This document shows, in pieces, positions 1 to 12,500 of a stretch of DNA of 49,723 nt. The notes under the pieces were generated by a model that was not told where the DNA came from, ran no database searches, and saw only the letters and a list, made by a program, of their open reading frames with translations. The stretch's first letter is position 1, and the number at the start of each line of letters is the position of its first letter. Both the position numbers and the translations under genes were made by a program. Source of the stretch: Cyclospora cayetanensis (Eukaryota > Apicomplexa > Conoidasida > Eucoccidiorida > Eimeriidae); the NCBI RefSeq assembly GCF_002999335.1, contig NW_020312190.1, positions 1-49,723 of the forward strand, in the 5' to 3' direction.

Positions 1-397
1 GGATGACAACTGCGAGCAGTGGGAAAAGCTTGGCGAGGCAGAGCAGTTGATCGTTTTTCCTCAGCCTGTGCGTGAACAAGAGGCTACCTTACAGGTGGGG
101 ATTGCCATTAATTTCTGTGGGTGCCGCGCAGCCATGTTTCAGCATCCTGCTTCCATATCTCGGAGTCTTGATAAATATACATTGATGAGCTACTTCATTA
201 CATTGGATGTTCTTTTCGCCTTGTTTTGTTTCTACCTCAACATTTTGTAGGGCAGGTTTGACATACTGGATGTTTCCATGCTTACAAGGGAAGATGACAT
301 CAAGGCCCCGCATCGATTACCCAAGGGGTCTGTTGAAGATTTCCCAGCTTCAATAAGCTCCATCTTAAGTTCATTTGTAGACAGGGGTTTGATATAG
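1..397 (+). CDS. 3' end of an unidentified multi-exon gene (two terminal exons, partial)
   Basis: Two open pieces join in phase. The first covers about 1-94 and ends in CAG followed by a GTGGGG donor. The second covers 251-397, follows an acceptor ending TTTTGTAG, and closes with TAG at 395-397. The joined C-terminus reads as normal soluble protein, with pieces such as DDNCEQWEKLGEAEQL and GRFDILDVSMLTREDD, and ends in a short hydrophobic/serine helix (SISSILSSFVDRG). I do not recognise the family. The FDILDV...LT...D..APHRL pattern faintly recalls the C-terminus of SGNH/PC-esterase proteins, which is speculation. The GTGGGG donor is weak, so the junction could lie elsewhere. The gene begins outside the window. 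Confidence 0.45.
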
Positions 398-2042
398 AGG
401 AGTCTTCACATTTCTAAACTAAACGCTTCATTGTGCAAGGTGTTGTACCAGGTAACGTCTTTGGCTGTGAATATGCGTTGCAGCTGTAAATGCAAGTGCT
501 CCTAGCTGAAATAGCGGAAGTGCCGCTCGGTGTAAGATTGAAGCAAGCATACTGGCGTAGAACCTTGGTGGGTTGCTTCGATTTACGAATACTGTGGTCT
601 TCTTAGCACTCACCACTTCATAGGTGAGCCGCTGTGAATTGTCTCACGTAGGTCGCAAATTGGATGAAAAGGCAACGTCGTGTGATTTTTGAACTCACCC
701 TTCAGGCATAACTTTCCTGCATGAAAACCCTCTGCACCTAGGTACAAGCGATCAGCGAATTTGACTGCAAATACAAAAGGTATACATGCAGCAGCCCTCG
801 ACGTCCAAGCCTGAGTTTTGGCAAACTAGATGAGCTTGGAGAAATTATGGTTCTGACACTAGCGGTACTGATAGTGTTGATTCAGACGACGCCGGCAGCC
901 TTGCGTGAACCTCAAAGCCAATCGAAATTTAGTGACGGGGAATGTTGAATCCTGCATAGCTGTCTACACCACATTTGCTGGGTTTGAACACTCGAAAGAG
1001 TCTACAAAGGATCAAACCATAGCAGTATCTCTATAGATATAAATAGAGAAATGCGAGGATTTGAAAACAATGCGCACAAAGGATAATTCATGGCTGTGCT
1101 CCGTTTTGATGCTGAAAACATCAATTAAAGCTAATGCTTTTGCATATTCGAACCTGCTGTATGCAAGCAGCGGGCTGGCTTAAGGATATAACACAGTGAT
1201 TTATTAATGCAAGTAACATGCATAAAAATAGTTCTCACTTCAAGGGTCCCTGCAGCACTATGTGTCCTGTGTCTGAGCGGCTTAAAGCATCAAGAGGCTT
1301 TTTTCTGCAGTAGCTATACTTCTACGGACAAACAACCGTCGAAGCCTATGCACGCAAACATATTTTTGCTGTTCGATGCACGGTTAAACTCTGGTATAAG
1401 CTTAAGCTTCCTGGAACCGATTGACCACACAAGAAAGATGTTTTGTTTGAAAGCAGCTAGGCAAAAGGGCTAAAGCTGTCATCATAGACTAAACGGCGGT
1501 AGCAGTTTGCTGCCAATCACCATTGCTTGATGCAGATACTGCACTTCCAATCGCCACAGATTGGGAATCGATTTGCTGCCTCAACTGACTAGGAACTCAG
1601 GCCGCTCCGGTGCATTATACCAGTGCTTTGATTTGACTACACAGGACCAGTGATTTCCCAGTACTTTTTCCAGATTCTTCCTTTGGTTTTACCGGGACGT
1701 TCATCTCCGCCAGCAATAAGTTGTCCTCAACTAGATGATGAGTCCACGCACTGTGTGGCGCACCTTTGGGATTGCCATCAAGATATATCTCTATGCTAAT
1801 TGGCTGCTACCGTCTCAGCTCCGTTTTATTTTACTTTCCGACTTTTGACAGCCTGAGTGACTGCAGTAGCCAGTTCCCTGTGCTGTATGCACTCTCCATT
1901 CTCATAAACGTATCCCTACACGCAGAAAATGAGATACAACACAGCAGCACGAGGGTGCATGAAGACAAGCACATTACGCAATCTCATCTGACACGTGCAG
2001 TGGCAATTCACACTAGGCAAGCAACATTTAATTCGGCGTATT
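398..2042. other. Intergenic stretch, no gene recognised
   Basis: Short open frames occur on both strands, but none shows domain-like composition, plausible splice signals or codon patterns like the neighbouring genes. The right part should hold the 3' UTR and polyadenylation region of the leftward wall protein gene. I looked here for an additional Cys-rich exon of that gene on the minus strand and saw no convincing CPPGF-type module. Confidence 0.5.
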
Positions 2043-5000
2043 TCATAAAGCCAGTTTCCATAGACTCACTGCTAAACATGTGAACGTTGGGGCCACGATC
2101 ATATAACAGCCACCTTCCTTATTGGCGGTGAATCCTGGTGGGCATTCTACTAGAGGTTTCTTCCTTTCCTGCCGGTAGCACATGTCAGTGTCACGGATTT
2201 TGAGGGGGGATGTTGTTGGTTTTTTTTTGTCCTTTAGATCGTGCCTGTAGAGTTGCGGCCCAACGGTGGTGGGGCGACCCAAAACTCCTGTTATTGGGTG
2301 ATGTGGACTGGAAGGCTCTGCCAGCACACCACTTAGGCGGGAAGCGGCTTGCTCTGCTGCACGGGCAACAGCTGTATCCATTTTAAGCTGATGCACGGGG
2401 TCATGTATATGCCTCCATTGGTTTACTCCCATGATGAAATAAGCGAACGGCAGCTTGGTACCACTGAGACGCCGATTAACTCTGTGGTGTTCCCTGTGCT
2501 CTGCACCCGATTCTGCCCTTGCGTAAATTCCTTCTTTCACATCTCTTTCCTGCCTTCTAAGATAAACAGGCTCTGATTGCGATAAATTCCGGTGTTTGTC
2601 TTGGCTATCTCCTCCCAAATGCACCTGTTGTGTGCTGAAGCGGTTTTGGTCTGCACCACCAAAGAACTTCGACTGTTCTGTATCACCGACCGCTACCATA
2701 TTCTGCGTGCCTGATTCCTCCCCTTGAGCATGCACCGCAGCATATAAGGCCAAAATTGGTAAATGCCGCTGTACTCGTGAGGATTCATTGAAAGTTTTAT
2801 TCCTGTCTGCTTCTGTGGCATCGTTCCTGCTAGGTGGCAGCCACAGATGCGAACTTCTCCCATGTCCTTTTTGTTGGTTCATCTGGAATGTAGGTGATGG
2901 CAGAGCTTGCTCTCCATCTGCACCTCCGACCAAGTCTCTCCGCACACTACCTTTAGTAAAGTACTGTAATATGGGCCCCCCTACACTACCGGAGTAGAGG
3001 GTGCTGATACTGTCTCCAGGATCTTCCGTGTCATGCGTAGCAGTGGTAGTGAGTCGTCCACTCGTGCCGTCATTACTCTTTAAGACGCCCTGAAAAATTG
3101 ATCCTGCAGATTGTTTAGTAACCGATTCGGGCTGCAGATTGTCATCCTTACCCTTTGTGCCGACGACCTTAGACCCGTGAGCTTGCTGAGTTGCAGCACT
3201 GGTTTTTTCCTCAGTTTCGAGTCCACTGCAGTTAACGCCCACCTTGACTTCATCATCTGCTGCGACCAACGCTGCAAGTGATCTGCCGCTGCGTTGCTGC
3301 TGCCTCCGTTGATGCTGGCTCTCTTCAAAATCGTCTTGGTTCTTATTCATGCTGCGCTCCTCACCTGCCTCGCTCTCCAATGCACGCGGTGGCTCTCTTG
3401 CCCTTTGTGACTGGAGCTGCGGCCCCCTAGCACGTGGCTGCCTACCGCTCGCCGGAGGTTCTTGAGCTTGATACCTCGAATTTTCACTTCTCTCTTCTTC
3501 AGCAGTTATGTCCTCTGCCGAGGATGTTGTAGGCTTGCGACCATTCCCACGGGACTGTCGCGGGCTCTGCTGGGCATCGCTTGTTTCCCCACTAGGCTCG
3601 ATATTCCGTTCGTCCCTTCGGTTTGCTAAAGTAGGAAATCCTCGCGGCCTTCTTCTCTGCTGAATCCCCGCAGTATCGATCACGCCCCGTTGGGAGGGAG
3701 CGTCTTCATCTGTGCTGGACTCTGCTGCTCGTGGTGGTGACTGCAGTGCTGAAGCCTTGGAGTGCCCATAGGCGCCACTAGGCTGGGAACGCTGCCGCAT
3801 ACTGCCTGGTAGATTACTCTCCGCTGCTTCTGAAGCTTTGGGCAAGCGATTTAGGCTGTCCTCGGCACGAGGCTCAAAGTTGTCGACACTGTTTCGGTTA
3901 TCAGCATGCTGAGTCTGAGCTATACGTGTGCCACGAGAACCTTGCTGGTTTCTGAAATTTTGTGCCTCGCCAACCCTGGACGTGTTGTTGGTGGATTCTT
4001 CTAGCGCCGTGTTGCTCCGTCGAACTGGAGCTACAGCGATGTCTGCAGGACCGCTGTGCCCGCGCTGACTACGGTCTATATTTTCCCCACTGCGCTCTGG
4101 CCGCGATGCACGTGATATCCCAACAGTACTATCGTGCTCTTCCAACGTCGCGTTCTCGTCTCCAGCGTTGGAATTCCTCTCTAGCCTGTTGTTACTCCGG
4201 TGTGGCGGTGGTCGCGGAGCCCTAGTCCGGCCGCTGCTATCGTTGCTGAAGCTATTTGACGAACTGACACTGCCATTTACGAGCGGTGCACTAGCTGGTT
4301 CATCATTTGTCTTCTCAGATTGCAGGGCAGCTCTTCTACCGTCAAGCATACTACTGCCTCCTGCTGTTTGCACCTTCAGAGCACTGTTGCGCCTCTCTGC
4401 GACGCCCGTTCTTGCTGAGCCTCTGCCGTCTAGAGATGCGAAGCCTGCATCTCGCTTTGCATGGTCCTTTTCTTCATTATTGCTACTTGTATCGCCCCTG
4501 CCACCACCTGCCAATCTGGTAGTTTGCTGGCCTTCAGTCGCTGAGCTTACGTCAGTCGAAGTTTTTTTCAAAGCAGAGTCCTTTTCATTGGGTGTCGGTG
4601 TATACTCGTCATCCTTTTCCATGGGCGCCGGTGGAGGGTCAAGGGGACAGTACCACTGAGGAGGCTTGTGCACCTGCCGGATTTAAAGCATCATAGTAAT
4701 CAAATAGATGGAAAGATGCAGCATAGCTGAGCTCAGCACGGCCGTGGATAATTCGTCTACAATTTATACCTATTGTTAGGAGGTCTTGCCAAGCACGCAG
4801 GTACAGGTAGATGGAATGTCACTACAAACTCCAAATTCTATACCCCAAAGGAACAGCTAGTCTGAGACACTTACCACATGAATGCACATGCCTCCCTCCA
4901 CTTGCCCATCACATATAATGTCGGGATTCCTGTACTCTATTCGAATGCAAACTTGTTGTACAGGGTCCAGTTTAAAGTTGGCATCGCAGGCCCAGGAGAT

Positions 5001-7430
5001 GGGCATCTCGATATCTTCCTATATTACCAGCACAGTGCAAAGGGATAAATCAGTAGTAAGGGACCCCCGTACCAACCCCTGCGGGAGTTTCGGCGTAGGC
5101 TCAGACCCTGCCTAGATCATATGCTTTCTCTCAAGGCACCGAAACCTACCTCCCAGCAACCTGGTATGTAGTCCAACGCTTCAAGGCGCCTCCTAATGAG
5201 GTGTCGTGGCCTCTTATCTGACTGCGCTGTCAAGAGGTCCTCAGGTTGGGTCACCTCAGGCATGTGCACATCCAGCTTATCTTGTTTCTCCCTCAACTCG
5301 GCAGTCGCAGCGATACGTATTCCCCGTGTAAAGCCATTGTTAAAATAGGGCATGCCACGCTGAGACGACTGGCCTTGTGGCTTTCCTGGATAAATCACGT
5401 AATCGCCACCTTCGCTCTTATGCTGAGAACGAAAACGAGCTACTGCGGCTAACTGGCTCCTTTCGTGGATCTGAGGTTCAGCCCGGGTACGTCCATGAGG
5501 TGCAGTGGCATCCGAGTCCACCAAATTAATAGTTTGTCCCATTCCTCGTTGTAATGCATCGCGGAGAGCTTGCTCGTGCCCAGATAGGAGGGCCTGCTCT
5601 ACAGCACCTGAATAATTTGTCACAGAGTCCGATGTTAGTCCCTGCGCTTCGCGCAAGAGTGGACTTCTCGAATCTGTCACTGCGTGGTGAAAGCGATTGT
5701 CATGCTTATGCTGACGAACATGATGGTGGCCACCTTTGATGTTGTATGCCATGGCATCGTTGGTAAGGTAAGGTAAGGGTGTACGATAAAAAGCTGGCAC
5801 TGCACGTCCGTCAACGTGTGGATGACCCCCTAGCGGAAAACCTGATGCCCCAAATTGAGCACGTGTCGGTGGCCCTTTTGGGTCAGGATTCTCTTCTAAA
5901 GCATCTCCAGTCTGATTTGAGTTTTCTGCATTTGCATTCGTAGTCATAGTATCCCAAGTCTTCAAAAGTTCAGTTCCATTTTGTTTGGCTGAAGCGGACT
6001 GATCAAAGAACTGTTCGGTGATGCGCTGCAGCCTGCGTCTAACGTCCGATTTTGGTACAAAGTAGGAGGACAGCCCGTTATAATCTAATTCGGTGTCTTC
6101 GACTGTTGGATTCCACTGCAGATCAAATGCATGTTCAGCTGAGGCATCGTGGCGCATGGGGGCGCTGGATTTGTACGAAGTCAAGTGTGACATATCTCCA
6201 GGAAAGTCCAAAAAGAGCTCCCCGTCGCTCCTCCCACTTACATCCAAGTAAGTAGACCGGTCTATCGCTACACGGTCCTTACTCTCTGGGTCAAGCTCCA
6301 GCTTATTCTCAACTTCAATGACCATATCCCACGGAATATTTTCGTTTTCAAATTCACGCAGACTTTCCAGGCCTGCGTGAAGCTTGGATCCATATCCCTC
6401 TTTGTGGGCAATAAAGCTTTTGGAGCCATGTGTTTTCCCTGGGGTGACTGGAGCAGTAACGATTCTTTCATGATAAAAGCCTTCTGCTTCAGGTGTAATG
6501 ATTCCAGGCGATGATTGATCACAAACAACTTCCCGTCTTCGGATGCAAAATCCATCCGATTCGAAAAATCCGGGGCTGCACACAGGTTTTGGTGACTCTG
6601 CGGTGACAATCTCGCATTGGTTATTCTGATTGAGACTTCCTTGCAAGCACTCCATTATCAGTGGATGGATTGTTCGCTGGAAGGAAAGCAGACCATACCA
6701 CAATACCACGCGCAGTTTAAAGGCCCAAGTGTGACTGTTGACAAACAGCGAAATAGAAATACGTACCCACACCATTGAGCTAGTACACGTTTAGCTGTTT
6801 TCGTTGACTGTGGTCAACTTCAGCTTAGGCGAACCTGGACACATATATCTCCCTCAAGCCTCTCTTGCGGTCCCCAACATGCCATTCTCAATCGTGCCAC
6901 TCGCGTCGCAACACACTGCTTTACACCATTGACGACCTGTTCCAGGTAACCTCCTGGACAGGGAGTGGCAAGTGGGAGGGCCAGAATAAAGCAAACTTCG
7001 TCTCTTAATACACCATTTGGGCAAACTCGAATTGGTGGCATTGCATGAGTCAACATGCATCGTGCCTGAGGCAATAATGCTCCTCATAAGAGCACGAACA
7101 AGGACACATGCACACATAAGTGAAGCTTGACGTGTCCATAGAGCAATAGAACACTTACACTAAGTATTGGAAAAGCATCGCAGTCCCTCTGAGGGTTGAA
7201 GAGGGGCTATAGCCCAGTAGGGTATGTGGCGTGAAATTTAGCCCGCTGTGCTCACAAAGGTACAAGATAGTTGTACTTACACTTGTTTCATCCATTACAT
7301 ATGGTTCTGGACAATTCCTGGGGACGAGGCCCACCGTTTTGCTTTTCGAACCAGGCATTGCCAAGGCGGCCATATGCAGCACTGAAAGTGCCGCCACGGC
7401 TGCAGTGACTATGTATTGGCCCATGGTCAT
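2043..7430 (-). CDS. Oocyst wall protein-like secreted Cys-rich protein with giant disordered insertions
   Basis: Five exons, all in phase 0: 7281-7430, 6835-7065, 5150-6676, 4875-5018 and 2043-4673, giving about 1,560 residues. Exon 1 encodes a signal peptide (MTMGQYIVTAAVAALSVLHM...). Cys-rich modules follow: RVCPNGVLRDEVC, TPCPGGYLEQVVNGVKQC and ACWGPQERLEGDIC in exon 2, CSPGFFESDGFC in exon 3, SWACDANFKLDPVQQVC in exon 4 and ECPPGFTANKEGGC at the C-terminus. The C-P-x-G-F/Y...C spacing is typical of coccidian and Cryptosporidium oocyst wall proteins, whose disulphide-linked modules build the wall layers. Unusually, the modules are separated by two nearly Cys-free low-complexity stretches (residues about 172-632 and 695-1520, rich in R, S, Q, N, E). 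Donors are GTAAGT (exons 1 and 4), GTAGGT (exon 3) and a weaker GTTCGC (exon 2). The C-terminal tail after the last module may be intron read-through. Expected expression is in macrogametes or oocysts (inference). The family call is good; orthology to a numbered OWP is not shown. Confidence 0.75.
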
Positions 7431-9579
7431 ATTAGGAGTGTTAGGCTGATCTTTGAATAGCTCTGCCTTTCCAAGAGAGGGCGGGCGTTGGGCCAGAGCG
7501 CCGCGAGGATCATGCGTATATAGACTCCTTCATTGGTACCTCCTGGCACCTAAAAGAAGAAAATTCATTGAACACATCCCAGCATAAATATATATACAAT
7601 TAACAAGTTACTAACTTTATTCCAGTATTTAATGCCTCTCTGTGGCCAGAATTGCCTCTAATCGTGCCAGTAGATCAGCGACAGGGGATTTGTCCATGGC
7701 TGAACACATGGGATTATACTCTCAGAGTGCCACCCGAGAGTTGCATTTGATCATCGAGGCCAGCAACCAGCTAGTATCAGGATTTTGTCGGATTTCGATG
7801 TGATTTCTACTACCATATACTATTTCGTGGGGCTGCTGGCAACACTGCCAGGTGTTGACCGGGCCGCAGTTGTGGGGAGGAGGCCCAAACATTGAAACCT
7901 ATGAGCTAAACCGTATCCAAGCATATCGTGGCCATTTAATTCCTACAATCGTTCTATCATTACGATGGGTGTAATATTTCAGTATATAAAGGCGCCTTGC
8001 CCCTCAGTGTCCCAGCATGCCACCGCGAAAGGCATCAGGGGGCGGCTCACAATAAACGCACGCCCTCGAAGAAATTCCCCTATAAATGTGCACGATAGCA
8101 GTGCCACAGCCTCGTAAGAAGCTACTTATTAAAACCTCACCCCTTAGCACTAGTGATGTGGCTATTGCATGCCTCGGGCCTGCTGCGGTACTATGCAGTG
8201 GCTAATTCGTGCTGATATACAGGAACGCAACCAATGACAGAGAACCGCAAGAAAGCTGCTTACTACTGCGTGGAAATAACATGAGAGTAAATCATCGTAG
8301 TCAGACACCCTGGTCCGGCCTTTATCCCCAAGGAGCCACGTACCCATCAGGACATCACACTCCATTGCACTCTGAGAAACGGACAGTGGCTGTGAGGAGT
8401 ACCTTACTTAAGCTTTTAAGGATGTATGACGCTACCAAGGATGTGAAATGTGCTCCATGTCACCGCAATAACAACACAAATCAAATGGTGTATGTGGTCT
8501 CCCACGTTTGGGTTTATTCACTAGCAGTAGATCGTATGTGCACGTGAAATTCTAACTGTGACCGTCTTTGAGGAGCCTGATTTATTGTAGCCTGCATGTT
8601 GTGGTCTTGTGGCTCATTTACACTGCTGCAATGGTCGGTAGAGCTTATACGGTTTGCTGCCTATTAATCAGCGTCACTGTGGAAATATGAATAAACATCC
8701 CTAGTTTGATGCAAATACAGATATTGAAGTGCTTAGCCTTTAAGGTATGCTAGTTCTAAGCCCTGCAAAGTGCGTGATTGCATTGCCTTTTCCGCATCGT
8801 AGTTTTTTGTGGGAGAGCATGACTTTTGGGCCAGATGCACTTCAGTCGACGATACGCGGATTATGCGAGTTGCAGTGGGTTCTCCACGATAACTTGCTAT
8901 ACGAAGGAAATTGGTACACTTCCTACAGCATATGCACTAATTCTGCAGAACCTTTCGTACTCCCAAGGGCCGCATCACTTCATCAGTGCCCCAGCGCCTT
9001 GGGTACCCTGGCGGACATAGGATGTCTTGTCACTTCATACCGAAACCCATATTGATGTTTGCTGATTGCTCAAGCTGCTGCTCCGAGGATAAGTTTATGC
9101 ATGCAGAATCAAAAGACGGGTTGCAATATGCAGGAAACGAGGTCCTAAAACTACACCCCGTCATTATGTGGCTTCCCAAAAGGGCCTGCCATCCACCGAT
9201 TTCATTACTACTTGAGGGGTCAAACGGAACGACGGCAGCAGCCGAATGCCTCGTATGCCGTGGACACTGGCAAACTGATGGCACTGAGGTACTGTTTTTC
9301 CCACATAGAGTCATCAGGCAAAAAAATTCTACGAAGCACGCAGTTGGGTAAGGCATTGATTCCATCTGATGGATTCGTTAAATAGCGTTTTTGTTGCTGA
9401 TACTGATACTGTGTATGTTTTATTTGTTCTGTCGAATTCATGCATATAACGAATCATTGTGCAATGGTGCCCTAGGCATCAAGATAGCGAGGTAGAAGTG
9501 TTGCAATAGGGTTCCAATGTTACCAAGGCAAGACCTGGCGCTGGGGTGCGGAAAGGGGTTGTTCCAGCAAGAAGTCCTG
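7431..9579. other. Intergenic: upstream region of the wall protein gene and downstream region of the acyltransferase gene
   Basis: No gene supported. The right portion, next to 9580, should carry the 3' UTR of the leftward acyltransferase. The left portion, next to 7430, should carry the promoter and 5' UTR of the wall protein gene. Short plus-strand frames at 8209-8547, 8747-9055 and 8986-9351 show no recognisable motif, no continuity with other exons and no compositional bias. Confidence 0.45.
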
Positions 9580-12500
9580 TTAGTCTCGCACGGTTCCCAG
9601 GTTTTTCACTATCCCACTGTTTCTGGCAGCTGCACTGGGTGGCGGTGCCTGAAGGTACTGTTGCTTTTGCTGCTGGTGTTGCTGTTGTTGCGCTTTCATA
9701 TGGATATGCTGCTCGTGAGCCTCCTGCAAGACTTCTAGAATGTAGGCGGCGTACAGCGCCGCTATTTCCCGTGACGTGAGATTGGAATGGTACTGCAGAG
9801 ACCAGTTCAATTTTCCGTCGATCGTAACACAGTTATGAGCGAAGTAGTTCAAGCCAGTATCATGCTGCGACACAATAGACCAGCTACTATCTATAGAAAT
9901 GTCAAATGGCTCTAGGTAAGGGAGTAGGCCGTCCAAATCATCCACCAAGCCCTCTACGCCGCATATTCCTTCTGTGTAGGAAGCTGGTTGGCTCTTGAGG
10001 TACTGCTGCTTATCTATTGGAGAGTTCACAACGGAGGAAAGTTTTACGTCTGCAGCAGGGCTGCGGACACTGCTGTTGCGGCTGGCCGTAGCTTTTATTA
10101 TAGACGCTGCTGGTGGCGCATCAGCCCTAACAAAAATTTTACTGCTGCGAGCAGATCTGCGCCCTCCGCCCTGTCTCTTGTTTCTCAAGGATGCGTCTGG
10201 AGCTCCTGCGACACCTGAAAATTGTGGAGGCAGAGGGGACAAAACCTGCCTTTTTGTTGCTTTCTGCTGCAAAACCATCTGCTGGTGTAGCATGTGTCGT
10301 AACATCCTTCGATGTCTATCGGTGGCGGCACGAAGGTATCCATGAATTTCCGAAGAGAACTTGCTGATTGGGCCACCTGTCCAAACACCTCCATTAGAGA
10401 TAAGGAATACCGATGGTCTAGCGAAGGCATCATCCTTGAAAGGCCGCAAGCACTTTAGTTCCCCCCTCACCTCTTCCACAAAGGAGGATATTAGCTGAAA
10501 GTTTAGAGTTCCAAACGATGGATTAGTCAGGGACGCAAATTCCTGGACAGAATCTGTACATGCCTTTCCTAGAGCCCACACAGCGTCCGCCCCTTCGTCA
10601 CACTCCACTGACACTCGCAGCTTCAAGGGCATTAGCAATGCATACGAACCGAGTCCAAAAGGAGGCAGCTGCTTGTGCTGCTGCTGGATCTGTGTGCTCT
10701 GCTTATGAGTGCTGCTGCTAGGGGCGCCCCACAGCCATTGTGAGACCTGTCGCAGACCACGCGATATGCGACTGCTGACTGTATGCGTCTGGTCACGTAG
10801 CCGCTTTGAGCAGCTGGTGCTGTTGGTGCTACTTACCGCTGAGTACACAGATGATTTATCTGTTTCTTCTATGGAGTCGGCACTGATTGTGCTGGCGCGT
10901 GTGCAGTACAGGCTGCTACAAGTAGATACGGAGCTATGACCGCTTGTTTCAAGAAAGCCATGGCAAGTCCTCTTGCAGAAAGGCTTGCTGAATGCCTCAG
11001 GTACTTTTTCTGAGTCCACCGAATCTCTACACCGCCTAACCTTTTGCATAATGTCAGGAACAGCAATGGCTGGTGGTTCATCCGCAGATACACCCGAGGA
11101 GTGACGCTGGGGTTGCTCAGTCTTAAAGAAAGCCTCATTTCCATGGTGGCCAGCAGAGCCAGCCTCGTTCGTGTTTCGCTGCTGACATGCCTGTGTGTCG
11201 CTGCTGATTCGGCTCCCACTAGTGCTTCTGCTGCTGCTGCTACTACTTCCCCATAGTAGCGAAGGCGGGTAACGTGGCGACTGTGTCTGTAGGCTAGCAG
11301 CAGAAGGGCTCCCTGAGATAACCATTGCAGCGGATGCTGCTGCCATAGCAGCAATAGATCTTGAACATTTGTGGCGTTTCATGCTAATAGTCAGGTGTTG
11401 CAAGAGAAACTCCTCGAAGTGCCTGTCGTCTTTGGTGTTTCTCTTGCGACCTCGCGAGTGTTTGTCTGGATATTGTTGCTGTTTGTGCAGCCAGCTATCA
11501 AGCCAGCGGCGGCCGCTTATTGCCTGGAGAGTGTATATGTACACAGGCCCTTTGTGCCTGAAGAAGTGTCTGCTGGAATCTCCAGGAAGACCCTCTCCAG
11601 ATACTGGCGAGCGCAGTGTGAGCTGCTGGAGCATCTCGGGAATGTGGGAGAGGGACCAGCCACTGCGCAGGGTGGTAGCATTTCTGCGGCTCATGACTGA
11701 ACGCGACAGAAGTCCTTTTGGCCCCTTGTTGCCGCTTCCAACACGCTGGGGCATGGTCAGCAATTCTTGGATCGAGGGGAGCCGTTGAATTTCCTTGCCG
11801 ACAGCCAAAGAAGTATCATTACGCTGTAGGCGACACAATGCTTCAGTAAGACTGGTGGACCCTTTGTCGTTGGGGCTCAAAAGAGCACCAGATTTCATCG
11901 GCATTTGAGCCTGCCTTTTCTGCGCTTTTCCCAAAGTGTCTTGTTCTATGCCAGCATGAGCGAATGTCACATTGGGTGAAGGGTTTTCTTGTTCACTGAT
12001 AGTTCCTTTAGTACACCCTTGAGGTGTTTCCTCGTCTACTGGCTTCAGCAAAGGCCTGTCTTGTTGGTTCTGTGGAGCTGCGTCCCACAAAGACTGATGC
12101 TGCTGTGGCCAACAATTTGCAGCAATAGCAGCGGCAGCGACGCGGGAGAGGTCAGCAAGCATGCAGTGTTGTTGCATTACATGCTGTCTCCGCCAGAGCA
12201 TCCTTGAAAGCGCCACCGCTGCTGCAGTTGTTATTAGGCCATTCATTGTCATATTTTTCTCTTTGCATGCAGAAAGTAATCCTGAAGTAAGTTTTTGCGA
12301 AAGTCGCAGTGTTATCACACCAGTGAAGGCAGAGCTTTCCGGATATTTTGGCTCCCCCGAGTGCTCTCTAGGAAAAGGTACGTCATGCTGTTGTTTGACC
12401 TGTCGAGAAGCACGGGGGGGGAAGAGCTGTTGCTGCCTGCAATTGGGAAATGCAGGATTTGTTACTTCATCCTTGTGAAACTTATACTCGGATCCAGACG

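Noticed and set aside
4168..4659. 163-codon plus-strand frame opposite the wall protein gene
   Set aside because: Shadow of the low-complexity exon on the other strand; its Leu/Ser/Pro-rich composition mirrors the Ser/Arg/Glu-rich sense protein.
8747..9351. Plus-strand frames between the wall protein and acyltransferase genes
   Set aside because: No motif, no compositional bias and no phase-compatible partner exons.
11369..11788. 139-codon plus-strand frame opposite the acyltransferase gene
   Set aside because: Complement of Ser/Arg-rich codons in the sense exon; no independent signals.
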